Below, piece after piece: positions 43,768 through 55,450 of a DNA stretch of 64,000 nucleotides; position 1 is the first letter of the stretch; each line of letters opens with the position of its first letter. A program made the translations under genes and the position numbers. The DNA lies in NCBI GenBank assembly GCA_009763385.1, contig CM019826.1:63675790-63739789 (forward strand). The letters run 5' to 3'. The notes beneath the pieces were generated by a model. It was given only the letters and a program-made list of their open reading frames with translations, did no database searches and was not told where the DNA came from. The stretch is from Coix lacryma-jobi var. lacryma-jobi. Taxonomy: Eukaryota > Streptophyta > Magnoliopsida > Poales > Poaceae.

Positions 43768-45141
43768 TCTAGCCTGGATGATAACATTCCTATCTATCAA
43801 TATGCTAGACTCACGGGCACATACCTTAAAACACCAGAACATTTAGAGCTTATCACAACATCTGGTTTTGAGATAAGCCCAGAATTCATAGAATTTATTC
43901 AAAAACAACCTTTCTCAGGAGAAGGTGAGGAAAACCCATACACACACCTACAAGAGTTTGGTCAAATTTGTGGTCTCCTTCGCATAGAAGGTATGCCTAA
44001 TGAAACCTTAAAATGGAAGCTTTTTCCATTCTCCTTAATGGGAAAAGCTAAACATTGGTATAAACTCAACATAGGAAGGGTAAAAAGAGATTGGAAGACG
44101 TTATGCACTGAATTTCTCTTAAAATTCTTCCCCATCACCAAAGTGGTTGACCTTTGGAAAGAGGTTCTAACTTTTAGACAACTAGAAGAAGAATCTCTTG
44201 GCGAACCATGGGATCGATTTATTGACCTTACTCTCATTGGCCCAGATCTTTCTATTGCAGAATCTATTCTTCTGCAACACTTTTACATGGGTCTTAGTAG
44301 GGAGAAAAGGGAATCCCTTGATATTGCCTCTGGAGGAGTTTTCCTTTGCCTGTCTGCTAGTAAAGCCAGGTACTTACTCGATATAATGTGTGGAAAGACC
44401 CCTTGCCATAGCATTTAGAAACCAATACCTGAGAAAGAGAATGAATCAGTTCCTAGAGGAGACGAGGAAGTTTTGATAGCCAAATCACAATCACTCGCAT
44501 CCCAAGATTTAGCTATTTATCCTAAACCATCAATGCCCCAAAATCCTCCTAGGGAAGACAAAATTCCACCCTTGGAGAACTCTAATCTTTCTGGTGCTAA
44601 TGGTCTAGACTTCCAGTTTCATAAGAGACTTTCAAGCGAAGATAATTCAAATCCTCACAAGAACGGTTCTCTTAAAGAATGTCTTGATTCCCATGATGAA
44701 TTAGTCGAGGATGGCATGTCAAGTGATGCCATAGAAGGAGAGCTAAGCCACATGGAAAATTCTATCTACTCCCCCACTATGCTCACAAATGATACAAATC
44801 ATGAACCCATCTCTAAACCCATCCTTGACCTCGATAATTCCTCTTATCCTCTTCCATTCCAGTCTCATGACAATCCTAAAAATCCACTAAGACAACCAAA
44901 CAATAGGAGTCATGAAGACCACGAGGATGACCAAGAGATGCTACAACAATGGCTAGAATGTGTAGAATGGATGGACAGGGAAGAAGCCTTAATGGAATCT
45001 AACCTTGGTTTAGATTCAAATGGTGAGTATTCAACTCCCTTTGAAAACGAGATTCATGCATCTATCGGAGAGGACCTAGATGAGACCAATTCAAGTGAAA
45101 TTCTGAACATTCAGATTGGAGACAAAGATGACATCAAATGA
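43768..45141 (+). pseudogene. gag: D gag-like ORF, one internal stop
   Basis: One continuous frame runs from about 43768 to 45141, broken only by a TAG at 44416-44418. The first part is a Retrotrans_gag domain: LKWKLFPFSLMGKAKHWY (44008), WKTLCTEFLLKFFP (44092), LLQHFYMGLSREKRESLD (44269) and an A/S-G-G-x-F block. The second part (44473-45141) is low-complexity, rich in Asn, Ser, Asp and Glu, and ends in an acidic stretch, with no zinc knuckle. An initiating ATG is not evident at the start, where the sequence reads SLDDNIPIYQYARLTG. It is absent from B1 and B2, which join the leader directly to the downstream region. Confidence 0.78.
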
Positions 45142-46004
45142 GCATCGAGTCTATTCCATAATCATCTCATTAGATCCATACTCATATGAAACATATCCCC
45201 AATCAATTGGTCTCTCCAACCTCACCACATTCGAGATCTTCAACCCCCTCACACTTTCTGTTTACAAAAACTTCAAAAGGGTGGTTGTAGATGCATATGT
45301 TTATCACAAGTATTGTAGATCCTGATGTACTCTTAAGTTGGTGTTGGAGGGAAAACCACTTCACCAAATCACATCTTAAAGGTTTCCCAAAGACAAGCTC
45401 AATGTCCTAAAACAAGCACTTTTCAGATCATAACATGAGTGTTCACCTTTCTGCTACACTGCCCTTGTGAATTGAGCATAGAAATATAATTGTAGAAGCA
45501 TTCCTTCGGGTATTCTTGTCACTAACCTTTCTAGGTCTGGAGCAAAAAGTTTGAAGGAATGACAGATACAAGGTATGTCCAACCAATCATCATGTAACTT
45601 TGAATTACAATCATCCAATCTTGATTTTTGCAAAATCCAAGCTTGGGGGATACACTTCCTAAGAACATCTCATACCATGTTTCTATCCTGGTTGTCCCTA
45701 CCTTTAAGACATGCTCATGTGCTATACACTAATCATGCTCTTTCATCACCATCTGAGTAAATCTCTTTAATGCTTTCATGTTACCTTTATTTGCTATAGT
45801 ATATGTTTAGGTTTGAAGTACTTTCATACATCTCTTAAATTGAGCATGGTGCCTAGTTTAGGAGTGGTGATCTTGCTTTCAAAGGCTTTTAAGTTAAGCG
45901 ATTAGGTTAAAATGCCTTCCTAAATCAAATTAGACGTGGTGTCTAGGTTGATTTTTTAGCCGATAGTATGCTATAGTAGATATTGAATATTTTGTTGGAC
46001 TAAC
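45142..46004 (+). other. D post-gag region homologous to B internal region
   Basis: From about 45455 (CTGCTACACTGCCCTTGTGA) it aligns with B1 17041 onward and B2 49410 onward. The mini-exon-like unit is at 45535-45572, flanked by CTAACCTTTCTAG and GTATGT. Confidence 0.75.
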
Positions 46005-46468
46005 TGTGGGGATATTACACCCGTATATCCCCATGGCACGACTTGGGCTGCTCAGCAGATACGGCCCAACCAGAAGGCCTTGCGGCCTGCAACCAGCTGT
46101 CACGACCGCCAAGGACTCTCCTAATGACTTGCTCGACAAGGAAGATCTAGATAGATAGACCCGGATTCCTTGCCAAAAGGAACCGATTGTGATCTGTTAG
46201 GATTGGGCAAGTTGTAACCCTGCTCCCCAGCTATATAAGGCGAGTAGGGACCCCCTCCAAACTCACGTCATATTCCAATCTAGCAATACAAACCAGCCAC
46301 CAGAACACAGGACGTAGGGTATTACAGCGACTTGCCGGCCCGAACCTGTCTAAATCACCGTCTCTCGTCCCTGTGTTTACGCTTTGCAGACGTCTCACAT
46401 GCCTCCACCACATAACCTACTACCTTGGGCATACCCCACGGTAGACTGCCGACCATATTTCGTCAACA
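46005..46468 (+). repeat. F 5' LTR
   Basis: 464 bp, from TGTGGGGATATTACACC to TTTCGTCAACA. TATATAAG is at 46232-46239. Confidence 0.85.
46232..46239 (+). promoter_or_regulatory. TATA box of F LTR
   Basis: TATATAAG lies within CCAGCTATATAAGGCG. Confidence 0.75.
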
Positions 46469-46488
46469 ATTGGCGCGCCAGGTAGGGG
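46469..46488 (+). other. F primer binding site
   Basis: ATTGGCGCGCCAGGTAGGGG immediately follows the LTR. It is the primer site characteristic of grass Tat-type gypsy elements. Confidence 0.85.
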
Positions 46489-46506
46489 GTGTGTGCTACG
46501 ACACCA

Positions 46507-47845
46507 TGATCTGCCAAGCGGTCACTTTTCCTCGCTCCATGGTTCTTCCGGAGGCCGACACTACTTTTCAGATCGGATCTATGATCTGGACCATCGGCGA
46601 CCACGTCCCAGCTCCGGAAACTATGGAATCTGCGCAGCTTCCTGTGCCGGACGCCCCGCCGTCCACTCATCGTGTCACCACGCCGGCACGCCGTCCGCCA
46701 AGAATCATCCCCTGTGATGACCTGATTGAAGCCATCAACCGAGCCAACCAAGGGATTGCGGAGTGCATCGACGCCATTGAGGTAGCTCACACGCAACTCT
46801 CTGGCTGTCCCCGTCTCCAACAATTTTCAAGTACACCATCGGGAGTCTCCAGCGTTTGACCCGCCCGCCGACCCAGATCGGATCTGCATCCAACTCGTCG
46901 CCACACTTCATCAACAACCTTCATGCCCTTCGGGCTATGCGGCATGGTTTCTAAGTTCCAGTACCAGGCGTTGCGACAATTCTCTGACCAGCTCCAGTCT
47001 TTCGGCTCCGACCAGATGGCTCCGACCAGCGCACGCGACCAAGCGACTCTAGCTCCACTCGTCGGCATGGTGACTCTCCACTAGATCTCCGGCGATACCG
47101 TCTCGGTGACTTCAGCGTCTGGATCTACCACGATGAACGGCTCCATCTCCACGCAGTCTACGACTGTTGTCTCCACCGAATCCGGCGCTGACTTCCCACC
47201 ATTCCGCGATGGCATCATCTTCAACGTCTCCGCCAACAGTCCACCGCCAAACGAAATGGATGGCAAACGCGCCAATCGGGAGCAACACAACATCGACCGA
47301 CATCGTCGACGTGACGACGAGCGACGCGACCAGGAGCGACGTGACCGGCAGCACCGCGATGACGAATGACATCGAGATCGTGACAACATTGGATGTCGCG
47401 AGCTCATCTACGAATTCGATAGGGTCGATGATAAACCCGTCTATCCGACCCCAAGCGCCAACCTCGCCGTCGTCATCAATGAGCTCTCCAAGCTTCCCGT
47501 CACCCCGGAGCTACAGAAAGTTGTCGCCCACGTCAAGGCTGCCGCCGTGCAGTGGAATGAGAGAGGGCGCCATCCTTCTCCCTCCGGTTCATCATACAGC
47601 AGGACACCACCGAGTCCGCATCCCTCTCGCAGGAGGCAGTCACCACCGCGTCGCGACCAGAAAGTCTCCCAAGGCAACCGCGCCCACAATTGAGCTCCAA
47701 CTCACGACGCTTCAACAGGGCCTCGTCCCTTCACCTCCCGGCTCCGAGCGGTCCAGTGGCCCCAAGGCTTCAAGGTCAACACGGTGGACAAATACGATGG
47801 GAAGGCCAACCCGGAGAAGTGGCTAACCACGTACGAGATGGCCAT
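46507..47845 (+). pseudogene. gag: F gag N-terminal part, frameshifted and truncated
   Basis: The first frame (from ATG 46507) reads PRRIIP-like proline-rich text with DDLIEAINRANQGIAECIDA (about 46720). Later frames give an Arg/Asp/Glu-rich segment (about 47270-47370), ELIYEFDRVDDKPVYPTPSA (about 47400), and finally FKVNTVDKYDGKANPEKWL followed by TTYEMAI (47768-47845). The last is the conserved start of the Tat gag domain. The B2 LTR begins immediately after. Frame changes are needed near 46856, 47090 and 47690. Confidence 0.78.
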
Positions 47846-49170
47846 TGTTGACACTGGTTATCTATCAAAATTAAAGGATAAATAAATATGAAAAGGGCAT
47901 GAATTCAATCACCAACAAAGGTTTAGGGTTTTAATTGACAATATTCCACGAGTTTTGGTGAATTATGATTCTGCAGGGACTAAACCAGGAAACCAGCGCT
48001 GATTGCTTCCCCTAGAAGGAAACCGACAGGAGATAACGCAACCGCCACGTCAGGAAGTTTCTAGAAGACTCCAGAGAACACCAGAAGACACCACGAGGTC
48101 GACCACCACGAGAGGATGACAGGTGGGACCGACCGGTCCCACCATGAGACCGGTCGGTCTCCCCCCGAGTCCATTGGCTTTCGTCTTCTGCAAGCTTCCT
48201 CCACCGACCTCTAGGACTCATCTCGGCCGTACCTTAAGTCGGTTTGATCCAACGGCCGCGGTTGATCCCTCAGGGCTATATAAGCAGCCCCAGACCCCCT
48301 CTGCAGGCATCTCGTTCTTCATTATTCATCTCCACATCAGAAACTAGGGTTTCAATTAGAAGTAGAGGTCCCTCTAGATGAATCTCTTCTAGTTCATCTA
48401 GAATTAGATCTAGTTCATCTAGTTGTAATCAAGAGCCAGCTATCAAGTAGAAGACTAGTTACCCCTCTAGTTTAGGTTTAGAACCTAGTCTTATACTAGA
48501 ACTAGAAGAGAGAGAGAGAGAGAGGAAGATATCAAGAAGGAGCTCCGGCCTATCGGATCAACTTCTTCATCTTGTACCTGTGGATTCAAGTTCTTCATCA
48601 ACTTGCTTCAACGATTGTTTCGGTAATCAACATCTATATTTAAGTTTGAGTTATTGTTCTTATTATTCTTAAGGTTTAATGACTCTCTTTTGAGTACTTT
48701 AATTCTAGTCGCTCTAGAGTTAGAGTAGTTGGATAGTGTAAGCGTGGTGCTTAGACTTGATAGCTCATATTTGCCTCCTATAATGCCGGTAGTAGTGGTT
48801 GTTCGCAAGGGTGACTCTTATAGCCTTGTTGATTCTTCTATAGTCCACTTACCCGTGTGTAGGCTCGGTAGGATTATACATTTGCATAAAAGAATCATAC
48901 TCTGTTTGTGACCTTTTATGGAAACTTCCCCACTAAGAATAATATAAACATATCACTCTTAAATTGTATTTAGATAGCCTTAGTGATGTCGTCTATGCTT
49001 CTAGATTCTCCGTCCTTGTTAGCTACTCAGGGGTTTGACTTTAAGACTTAACACTATCCGTTCCTTTGGGTTTGATATTAAAACTGGGTTACTCCGGTGA
49101 AGTGCTACATCGGTAGATCTTATCTGTGCGCTTGCGGATAAAGTAGAGTGTGCGTTAATTTATACCAACA
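47846..49170 (+). repeat. B2 5' LTR
   Basis: 1325 bp, TGTTGACACTGG to ATACCAACA. It contains the palindromic block GACCGACCGGTC/GACCGGTCGGTC (48127-48160), TATATAAG (48277-48284), an AG microsatellite (48507-48524) and the U5 block TGTGCGCTTGCGGA (49125-49138). Confidence 0.93.
48277..48284 (+). promoter_or_regulatory. TATA box of B2 LTR
   Basis: TATATAAG lies within CAGGGCTATATAAGCAGCC, matching 25542-25549. Confidence 0.75.
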
Positions 49171-49409
49171 AGCATTTCTGGTGCCGTTGCCGGGGAACGG
49201 TAGATCGACTTAAGTCTTAGTTGAACCTTGTAATCATACTTTTATCTTTTCCCTTTTTGTCCTAGTCTTTTCATTATTTTTGTTTTCATTCTTATGAATG
49301 TTGTTTTTGAATTCCACTCTTATCTATCACTACCCCATGAGCGCAGCCATAACCAGTAGAATCCTTACACCCCATCATAACACCTGGTTATTAGCTATGC
49401 CTACCTTTC
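49171..49409 (+). other. B2 leader with primer binding site
   Basis: The primer site is CTGGTGCCGTTGCCGGGGAA (49179-49198), with one change (GGTGCC for GGCGCC) relative to B1. The T-rich leader then runs into CCTACCTTTCTGCTGCAC, the point where the gag present in D is missing. Confidence 0.8.
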
Positions 49410-49490
49410 TGCTGCACTGTTCTTGTAATGAGCAAAGAAATATAATTATGAAAATATTCCTTCGGGTATTCTTGTCACTAACCTTCCCAG

Positions 49491-51481
49491 GTCTGGAGCA
49501 GAAAAGAACGAAGGGACAACAAACGCAAGGTATGTCCCACCAATCATCATGCAACATTGAATTACATTCATCCAATCTTGATTTGTGCAAAATCCAAGCT
49601 TGGGGAATAGACTTTCTAAGAATATCTCTTGCCATGTTGCTATGTTGGTTATCCCTACCTTTAGGATATGCTCATCATGCTCTTTCATCACCATCTGAAT
49701 AAATCTCTATAATACTTTCATGCTACCCTCATTCGCTATATTATATGTTTAGGTTTGGCGTACTTTCATACATCTCTTAAATGAAGCATGGTGCCTAGTT
49801 TAGGAGTGGTGATCTTGCTTTCAAAGGCTTTTAATTTAAGCAATTAAGTTAAAATGCCTTCCTAGATCAAATTAGACGTGGTGTCTAGGTTGATTTTTGA
49901 GCCGATAGTATGCTATAGTGGATGTTGGATATTTTGTTGGACTAACCCCTACAGGGAAACTTTCAATGTCAATTTGGGAAAGTCTTGAGATGAACTCACA
50001 CTGGAGATGAAGAGACACATGAACTTCAACAACTTTGCACAATGAAGACTCAGCTCATTCATCATGGATGAAAGAACTGTGAGTACCAAAGTTTATTTAT
50101 TTTATCTTCTACTGCAAGTTATCTTTTGCCTTGAATCATGTTCAAGTGCAGCCAACACATAAAATACTAGTCTATGCTAACATAATCCTAAAAACATCTT
50201 TTTATTAGCATAGATGCAAAATACATAATTTGTGGACAACAACCCTTGCTTCAAATTCTTGCAATCCTTCGGGTATATATCACTGACATTATGCAGGAGA
50301 GAGATTTTGTTCGTCCATGGTTTGGTCTGAACATTGAAGATCCAAAACTCAAACCATAGACATACAAACCTATTCTCAGATCACAAATGGTGCTAGCCTA
50401 GCTTTGAGTCTTGCTTGGGCGCTGATAACAAACAGTATGCAACTTACCTCATATGAGACAACCTATGCCTGCAACTATCATTGCCCAAGACATCAAGACA
50501 AGAAGTGAGAAGTTATCCTCTTTTCTAATCAAGAGCTAGCTTGGGAGACAAGATGGTACCGCTGCAACAATAGCAAGATCTACAAGTCAAACACATGAAC
50601 ATGTTGTTGGGAGTCCATCTACATCACAAGCCAGCCTGGGAGAGACAATTCCGTTGTCTAGATGTGTTTCACAATCAAAGGGAGGAAGGAGAAACCCAAT
50701 TTCAAACATATTAATCTCCTACCCACCACTTTGATCAACACAAACCACTAGATGCTATCCCAGTCGAGAAGAAGAATATGATCCACCACTCATTCTTGGA
50801 AGATTGTTCTTGAACACCATCAATGTTGTCATCTTTGCCGAACCTGGAGAAGTCAACTTTTGGATCTTTCGCTGCATCTTCAACATCTACATTACTTATG
50901 AGCAGCCCAAGAGAACCAAGAGAAGACCTCGAAGGGAGAGCCAACTGCCAAGAATTGAGGAGGGCATCATGAAGGATGAAGCCACTGCACCACAAGAATT
51001 AGAAGATGGAGACATAATACCTAAGCCAACAAATCAAGAAGAACAACCGATAAGATCTCCATCATCTAGACACTGTTGAGAGGACAAGTCTCAGTTGTGA
51101 CATTACAAGACAAAAGACTCTCATGGAGGCACTCGAGTAGCAGCTCTAAATTCAAGTCTCTTGCCAACCCAATGATTAAAGGAAAACAAGAAAGGTTGAT
51201 AAGAGAAGAATGTGGAACTGTCCCTACATCCTCATAATACAGAATTAATACAAGAAAGAGAGAGGATCCTAGGCAGCATACTCGAGGAACAATGCACCTT
51301 CACTGAAAAGTCGACACAAGAGAAGGAAGATCGATACCTCTAAAGATGATTCCACTGTGATCTTCCTCCTCTCAATCACACTGTGAGGCGAGCAAGAGAA
51401 GACAAGCCAGCTAGACAAGAGAAGCTTCCACAAGATGATTCAGCACAATCACTTTCCAATGACAAAGTAACATTTCAAGGT
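49491..51481 (+). other. Splice-signal series in B2 internal region
   Basis: The acceptor/donor pairs found in B1 are kept: CTTCCCAG (to 49490) and GCAAG/GTATGT (49530); CCCTACAG (to 49954) and GAACT/GTGAGT (50079); TTATGCAG (to 50296) and TTCAAG/GTAAGT (51480). Nearby bases have diverged by substitutions and indels. Confidence 0.48.
50768..51079 (+). pseudogene. Aspartic protease C-terminal remnant of B2
   Basis: It reads EEEYDPPLILGRLFLNT then INVVIFAEPGEVNFW, followed by the same basic and acidic tail as B1 remnant 1 (18467-18751) but ending later. It is the C-terminal half of a gypsy retropepsin. No catalytic DTG/DSG is visible upstream. Confidence 0.7.
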
Positions 51482-51579
51482 AAGTAACCATCACTTTAAA
51501 AGCTTCTTCTTGATTCTAGTATGAACATAAATAAAAAACTAAACATGTTTAAGTTGCACCTCACTTGATCCAACCTAAT

Positions 51580-52408
51580 TGTTGACACTCCTTAATGGAA
51601 TCACTCTAAGATAGGCTTCATAAACAATAACCTAGTGAAGGCACTAAGAATTGTACGAGACACTACTAGCATCACTTAACGTCAAGTTGTCATCCCAACA
51701 TGACACTAGCAATGTGATTATATCATAGCACTGACTCTAAAGATAAATATTTACCCGCAAGCGCACAGATAAATACACCCGTTGTAGCAGCATTTTACTC
51801 AAAGATGTTCCAAGTATCATTATTTATATTTAGCACTAGGAATGAAGTGAGATAAATAAGGACAAGAGCTACTCTACACATGTGATAGGAGAATTGAGAA
51901 CAAAGTAAGAACACACTCCTTTATCCTAAATAGGGATCAGTCATAATAATGAGGTACACTATAAATGATAAAAGATCAATCTATGATAGTCCTTAGAGCA
52001 TTTTAACTTAGACAAGGCATGCAGATTAGAATAGACATTATAAAGAAGTATTCCTAAGTTATTCTAATTATAAGTCATAATATACATTGATTAGTGCAAT
52101 TATATTTGGCAATCATTGGCTAGGTTATCCCATATTCATATTCAAGAGGCAACTCCATAGTAAAGGTGCCAAACAGAGTAACCCCTAAACCATGAGTTAA
52201 CTGAGCCATACTGAACACTACATTCGGAAGGTGGAATACAAAGGACTCAACAGGAATATCACTCCCGCGATCTACCACTCTATCCGGAACATAGGACGCA
52301 TTCGCAGATAAATAGTGTATTGGCACCACACCTACACAATATTTATCACCCACCCGTTGTACTTTAAGATGAGCGCTATATGAAGATGAGTATAAACATG
52401 ATGATAAT
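51580..52408 (-). mobile_element. E: antisense LTR fragment of a B/C/D-like family
   Basis: It starts TGTTGACACTCC, the complement of an AGTGTCAACA LTR end. The complement of the U5 block (CCCGCAAGCGCACAG) lies at about 51749, placing the LTR 3' end on the left. It ends where the C LTR begins at 52409, so C inserted into E. The rest of E is off-window. Confidence 0.62.
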
Positions 52409-53724
52409 TGTTGATGGTCCTTAAACACCTGTTTTGCCATCAACATTTTACCCTAACTTTCACCAAAAAAGCATGAAATGTAGTCAAATAGGTTTCAAAC
52501 TAACCAAGTTCCACATGTCCATAGATTTTTATTTGAATGCAGGATTTGGACTAAATTTGGACATTTGAACCACCAGAGGCCAAGCCCACTCAGCAGGGCC
52601 CAATTAGGCCTCAGGGGGGTAACGCCCGCCACCCCAAGGTGGCTCCTGCCACTTGGGTTGCCCCAAGTCCACTCCCTACCACGTCACCGATCCGTGTGAC
52701 CTCCCTAGGGCCAAATCTTGGCCCTTGGTCACTAGGTCAGTGGCATCGGACGGCTCAGGATGGAGTGGCGTGGATCAAGGCAGAATGGCGGTTACCTGGA
52801 CATGCAACCAACCTACCAACCGCCTCTCTGGAGCTCCTGGATGCCGTTGAAGCAAAGGCGGTGCATCCAACGGTTGTGAGGGTGGCGGCCGCCACCTAGG
52901 GCTGGCGCCCGCCACTAGGGTTAGCCCTAGGTTGGACCCCCGGATAATTAAGCGTGGTGCTTAGTTATAGACTTACCTTCAGATACGGCTGGACCCCCGG
53001 ATAGCTGTGGTAGCAAGCAGGTGGTGATAGCCCTGTGCGCCTTGAATTCCACCACGTAGTTGGCCCAGTTTAACAGTAAGGCTCGTTGTGCTAGCGTTCA
53101 ACCTAAGTCAGTGGTAAAGGCTAGTACGCCTCGATACTTGATAAGATAGGAATAAAACTTTACTTAACTTAGTTGCTTTATTGGCATTTGCCTATCTTGC
53201 TTCGTAGTTATCTTGCCTTGTAGTTATCTTGCTCTGTGGTTATCTAGGGGTAGTTAGTAATTAGTTAGTTGTCCTTAGTTATCACATTCTATCTATCTAT
53301 CTAGTTATCCACCTTACCTTAGCCATCCATTTCATCCTTACCTATCCATCCATATATTCTTTCTAGCCTTTCATCCCCCCTTTTCCCTTTTCTCTTTTCT
53401 TCGACTCTCATCCCCTCCTTGACTCGACTCAGACACCACCCTAGCCTTCCCTTGGGATCAAATAAATCGACACCTGGTACTCCCTGGCGAAGTGCTACTA
53501 CGATAGTTCTGTGCGCTTGCAGAATCTCCTCCTGGTAGATTGCATTCTCGCTAGTTAGCTCCTACTAGTGTCGGGACTGACAACCCCGCTTGGCATTAGT
53601 AGATAGTTACTTTAGCTACCCTATCCTAGGTGTAGCTAAGAACTACCAACAGGCATTTCTGGCGCTGTTGCTGGGGATAGACTCCATAGTCTACTCCTAG
53701 TAACGACGTTAGCAAGTGTCAACA
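52409..53724 (+). repeat. C 5' LTR
   Basis: It starts TGTTGATGGTCC. The best end is AGTGTCAACA at 53724, which mirrors the TGTTGA start. An alternative end is CTACCAACA at 53651, followed by its own primer-site-like sequence. It has the U5 block TGTGCGCTTGCAGA (about 53510). A GC-rich U3 part (52560-52930) has several GCCACC/GGTGGC palindromes. Confidence 0.68.
53660..53677 (+). other. Primer-site-like sequence 1 in C
   Basis: TGGCGCTGTTGCTGGGGA follows an LTR-end-like ACCAACAGGCATTTC. It has two changes from the Asp-type site. Confidence 0.55.
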
Positions 53725-53732
53725 AGCATTTC

Positions 53733-53750
53733 TAGCGCCATTGCCGGGGA
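53733..53750 (+). other. C primer binding site
   Basis: TAGCGCCATTGCCGGGGA follows AGTGTCAACAAGCATTTC. It is the more likely functional site because it adjoins the better LTR end and the gag leader. Confidence 0.7.
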
Positions 53751-53908
53751 AGGCAATCGGTGTATCGGTTGAGTCCATGTCAAATTTATCTTCGCTTAAG
53801 CTCCCGCTTAGCGAATCCCATCTTACCCCATTCTTTCTTTCCTTAGTTCTTCTTATCTTTTTCCTTCATCTTCTTCAACTTCTTTCTTTCTTATCTCGTT
53901 CTATCTTC

Positions 53909-55049
53909 ATGATGGCCAATAAGACCATTCGTGAGTTTTCTGCTCCTTCTGCCGCTAATGTAGCTATAGTACCAGACGTGATCGATGCCAACCTCAATTT
54001 TGAGTTGAAACCAGCTCTGATCACGATGGTCCAAGCTAGCCCGTTCTGTGGCAAGGCTCATGAGAATGCCAATGCTCACCTCCAACAATTTTTGGAGATT
54101 TGCGGCACCTTCACCATTAAGGGGATAACCCAAGAAGCCATCCGTCTTCGTCTCTTTCCTTTCTCTTTGCTAGGAAAAGTGAAGCAATGGTTCTATACCG
54201 ATCGGAACACTGTAGACACATGGGACAAGTGTTCCAGTGCTTTTCTCGCCAAATTCTTTCCGTTGGGCAAGACGAATGCTCTACGCAACAAAATCTCCAG
54301 CTTTATGCAACAAGCCGAGGAATCTATTCCCGAGGCTTGGGAGAGAATGCAAGAGTACGTCGCTGCTTGTCCACACCATGGTATGGAGGACTGGCTATTG
54401 ATCCAGAACTTCTACCATGGCCTAACCCCACTCTCTAGGAGCCATTTGGATGCCGCCGCCGGTGGTGCATTCTTTTCTCTGAATGTTGCAGATGCTAAGG
54501 CTCTCATAGAGAAGATGGTGTCGAAGCAAGGATGGAATGACGAGAGACTATAGCCCCATAAGCGAGGTATGCATTCCCTTAAGGAAGCCGACATGATCGT
54601 GGCCAAGATGGACCTGCTGGCAAAGAAGCTGGACAGCTGTGAGAAGATGAACCAACAAGAGAGTGTCCAATCTCTGGAATCCTACATGACTTGTGAAGTC
54701 TGTGGAGAAACCGGACATTCTGGGAGCCACTGCCCCGAGCTACATGAAGATTTGAACTTCATCATCAACAACAATGGTTTCCGCCAACAAAATCAAGGAT
54801 GGAATCAACACTCCAACTCTCAAGGTAATAATTCATTCCCTCGCTCTAATGTTCATAATTCTGATGATTTCTCGTTCTTAAAGAATCTAGTCTACTCTCA
54901 AGGTAGAACTACTGAATTTTTGAATAAGAAATTAATGTCGAACGATAAAACCCTTGAGAATATAAATGCTAAATTGGAAGATTTCTCATCTGCTCTGAAA
55001 AATCAATTAAGCTTTAATAAGATGTTAGAAACCCAATTAGCTCAACTTG
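53909..55049 (+). pseudogene. gag: C gag, one internal stop, cut by A2
   Basis: The probable start is ATG 53909 or 53912 (MMANKTIREFSAPSAAN). The upstream open stretch from 53741 is hydrophobic leader and probably untranslated. The Retrotrans_gag core is typical of Athila: LQQFLEICGTFTIKG (about 54080), LRLFPFSLLGKVKQWF (54150), FLAKFFPLGKTNALR (54243), AWERMQEYVAACPHHGM (54337) and an AAAGGAFFSL block (54455). A TAG at 54551-54553 interrupts the frame once. The same frame then continues through a CCHC knuckle CEVCGETGHSGSHC (54692) and a coiled-coil segment to 55049, where A2 begins. Confidence 0.88.
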
Positions 55050-55450
55050 TGCGGATACATGGGTGTATGCCGAGTCTCTGTGTGATGAGTGATTGTCAAT
55101 GGAGATGATGCGCATGTTCTTTGGCTTGTGTTGTGCAGGTGTCGAGCACGGAGACAGTGATCGATGGCGGGTGAAGGTCAAGTTGCGACGTGCCGTGCCG
55201 ACGGACCGGGCGCGATGAAGGATGGGCGTGCCGTGCGGCGGACGTGCCATGCCGATGTATCGGACGGTGAAGGGCGGACGTGGACTTGGACTGATGGACT
55301 GGAGGCCGGAGGATCAGCTGTGGTGGCTGGCAGCCTGCGACAGCGACAGGCGGAGAAGTGCGATCATGTCGGTGGAAGGGGTGCACAGGCGGTGCATCCC
55401 CTCTACGACGCCGGTTTGTTGGTAGAGCCCGGGAAAAACCAACGGTGGAC

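Larger units (their letters stand above)
41934..46004 (+). mobile_element. D: gag-bearing relative of family B, 5' part
   Basis: It has an LTR (41934 to about 43585), an Asp-type primer site, a gag-like frame and the start of the B-type splice-like region (45450-46004). It is interrupted at 46004/46005 by F within the sequence that in B1 reads GGACTAACCCCTGCAG. Its 3' half is off-window. Confidence 0.8.
46005..47845 (+). mobile_element. F: Tat-type gypsy retrotransposon, 5' part
   Basis: It consists of the LTR 46005-46468, primer site ATTGGCGCGCCAGGTAGGGG (46469-46488) and gag start. It is cut at 47845 by B2. Confidence 0.85.
47846..51579 (+). mobile_element. B2: second family B element, 5' part
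   Basis: It has a full 5' LTR, a primer site and 2.4 kb of internal sequence collinear with B1, without gag. It is interrupted at 51579/51580 by the antisense LTR E, at a point equal to B1 about 19290 (CCAACCTAAT). Its 3' half is off-window. Confidence 0.88.
52409..55049 (+). mobile_element. C: Athila-type gypsy retrotransposon, 5' part
   Basis: It consists of the LTR, an Asp-type primer site and gag, cut at 55049 by A2. ATAAT precedes the LTR as the presumed target duplication; the other copy would be off-window. Confidence 0.82.

Noticed and set aside
51580..53724. A single 2.1-kb LTR of element C from TGTTGACACT to AGTGTCAACA
   Set aside because: The termini are perfect inverted repeats, but the U5 block occurs in opposite orientations at 51750 and 53510, which fits an antisense LTR (E) entered by C at 52409 better. 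Not fully excluded.
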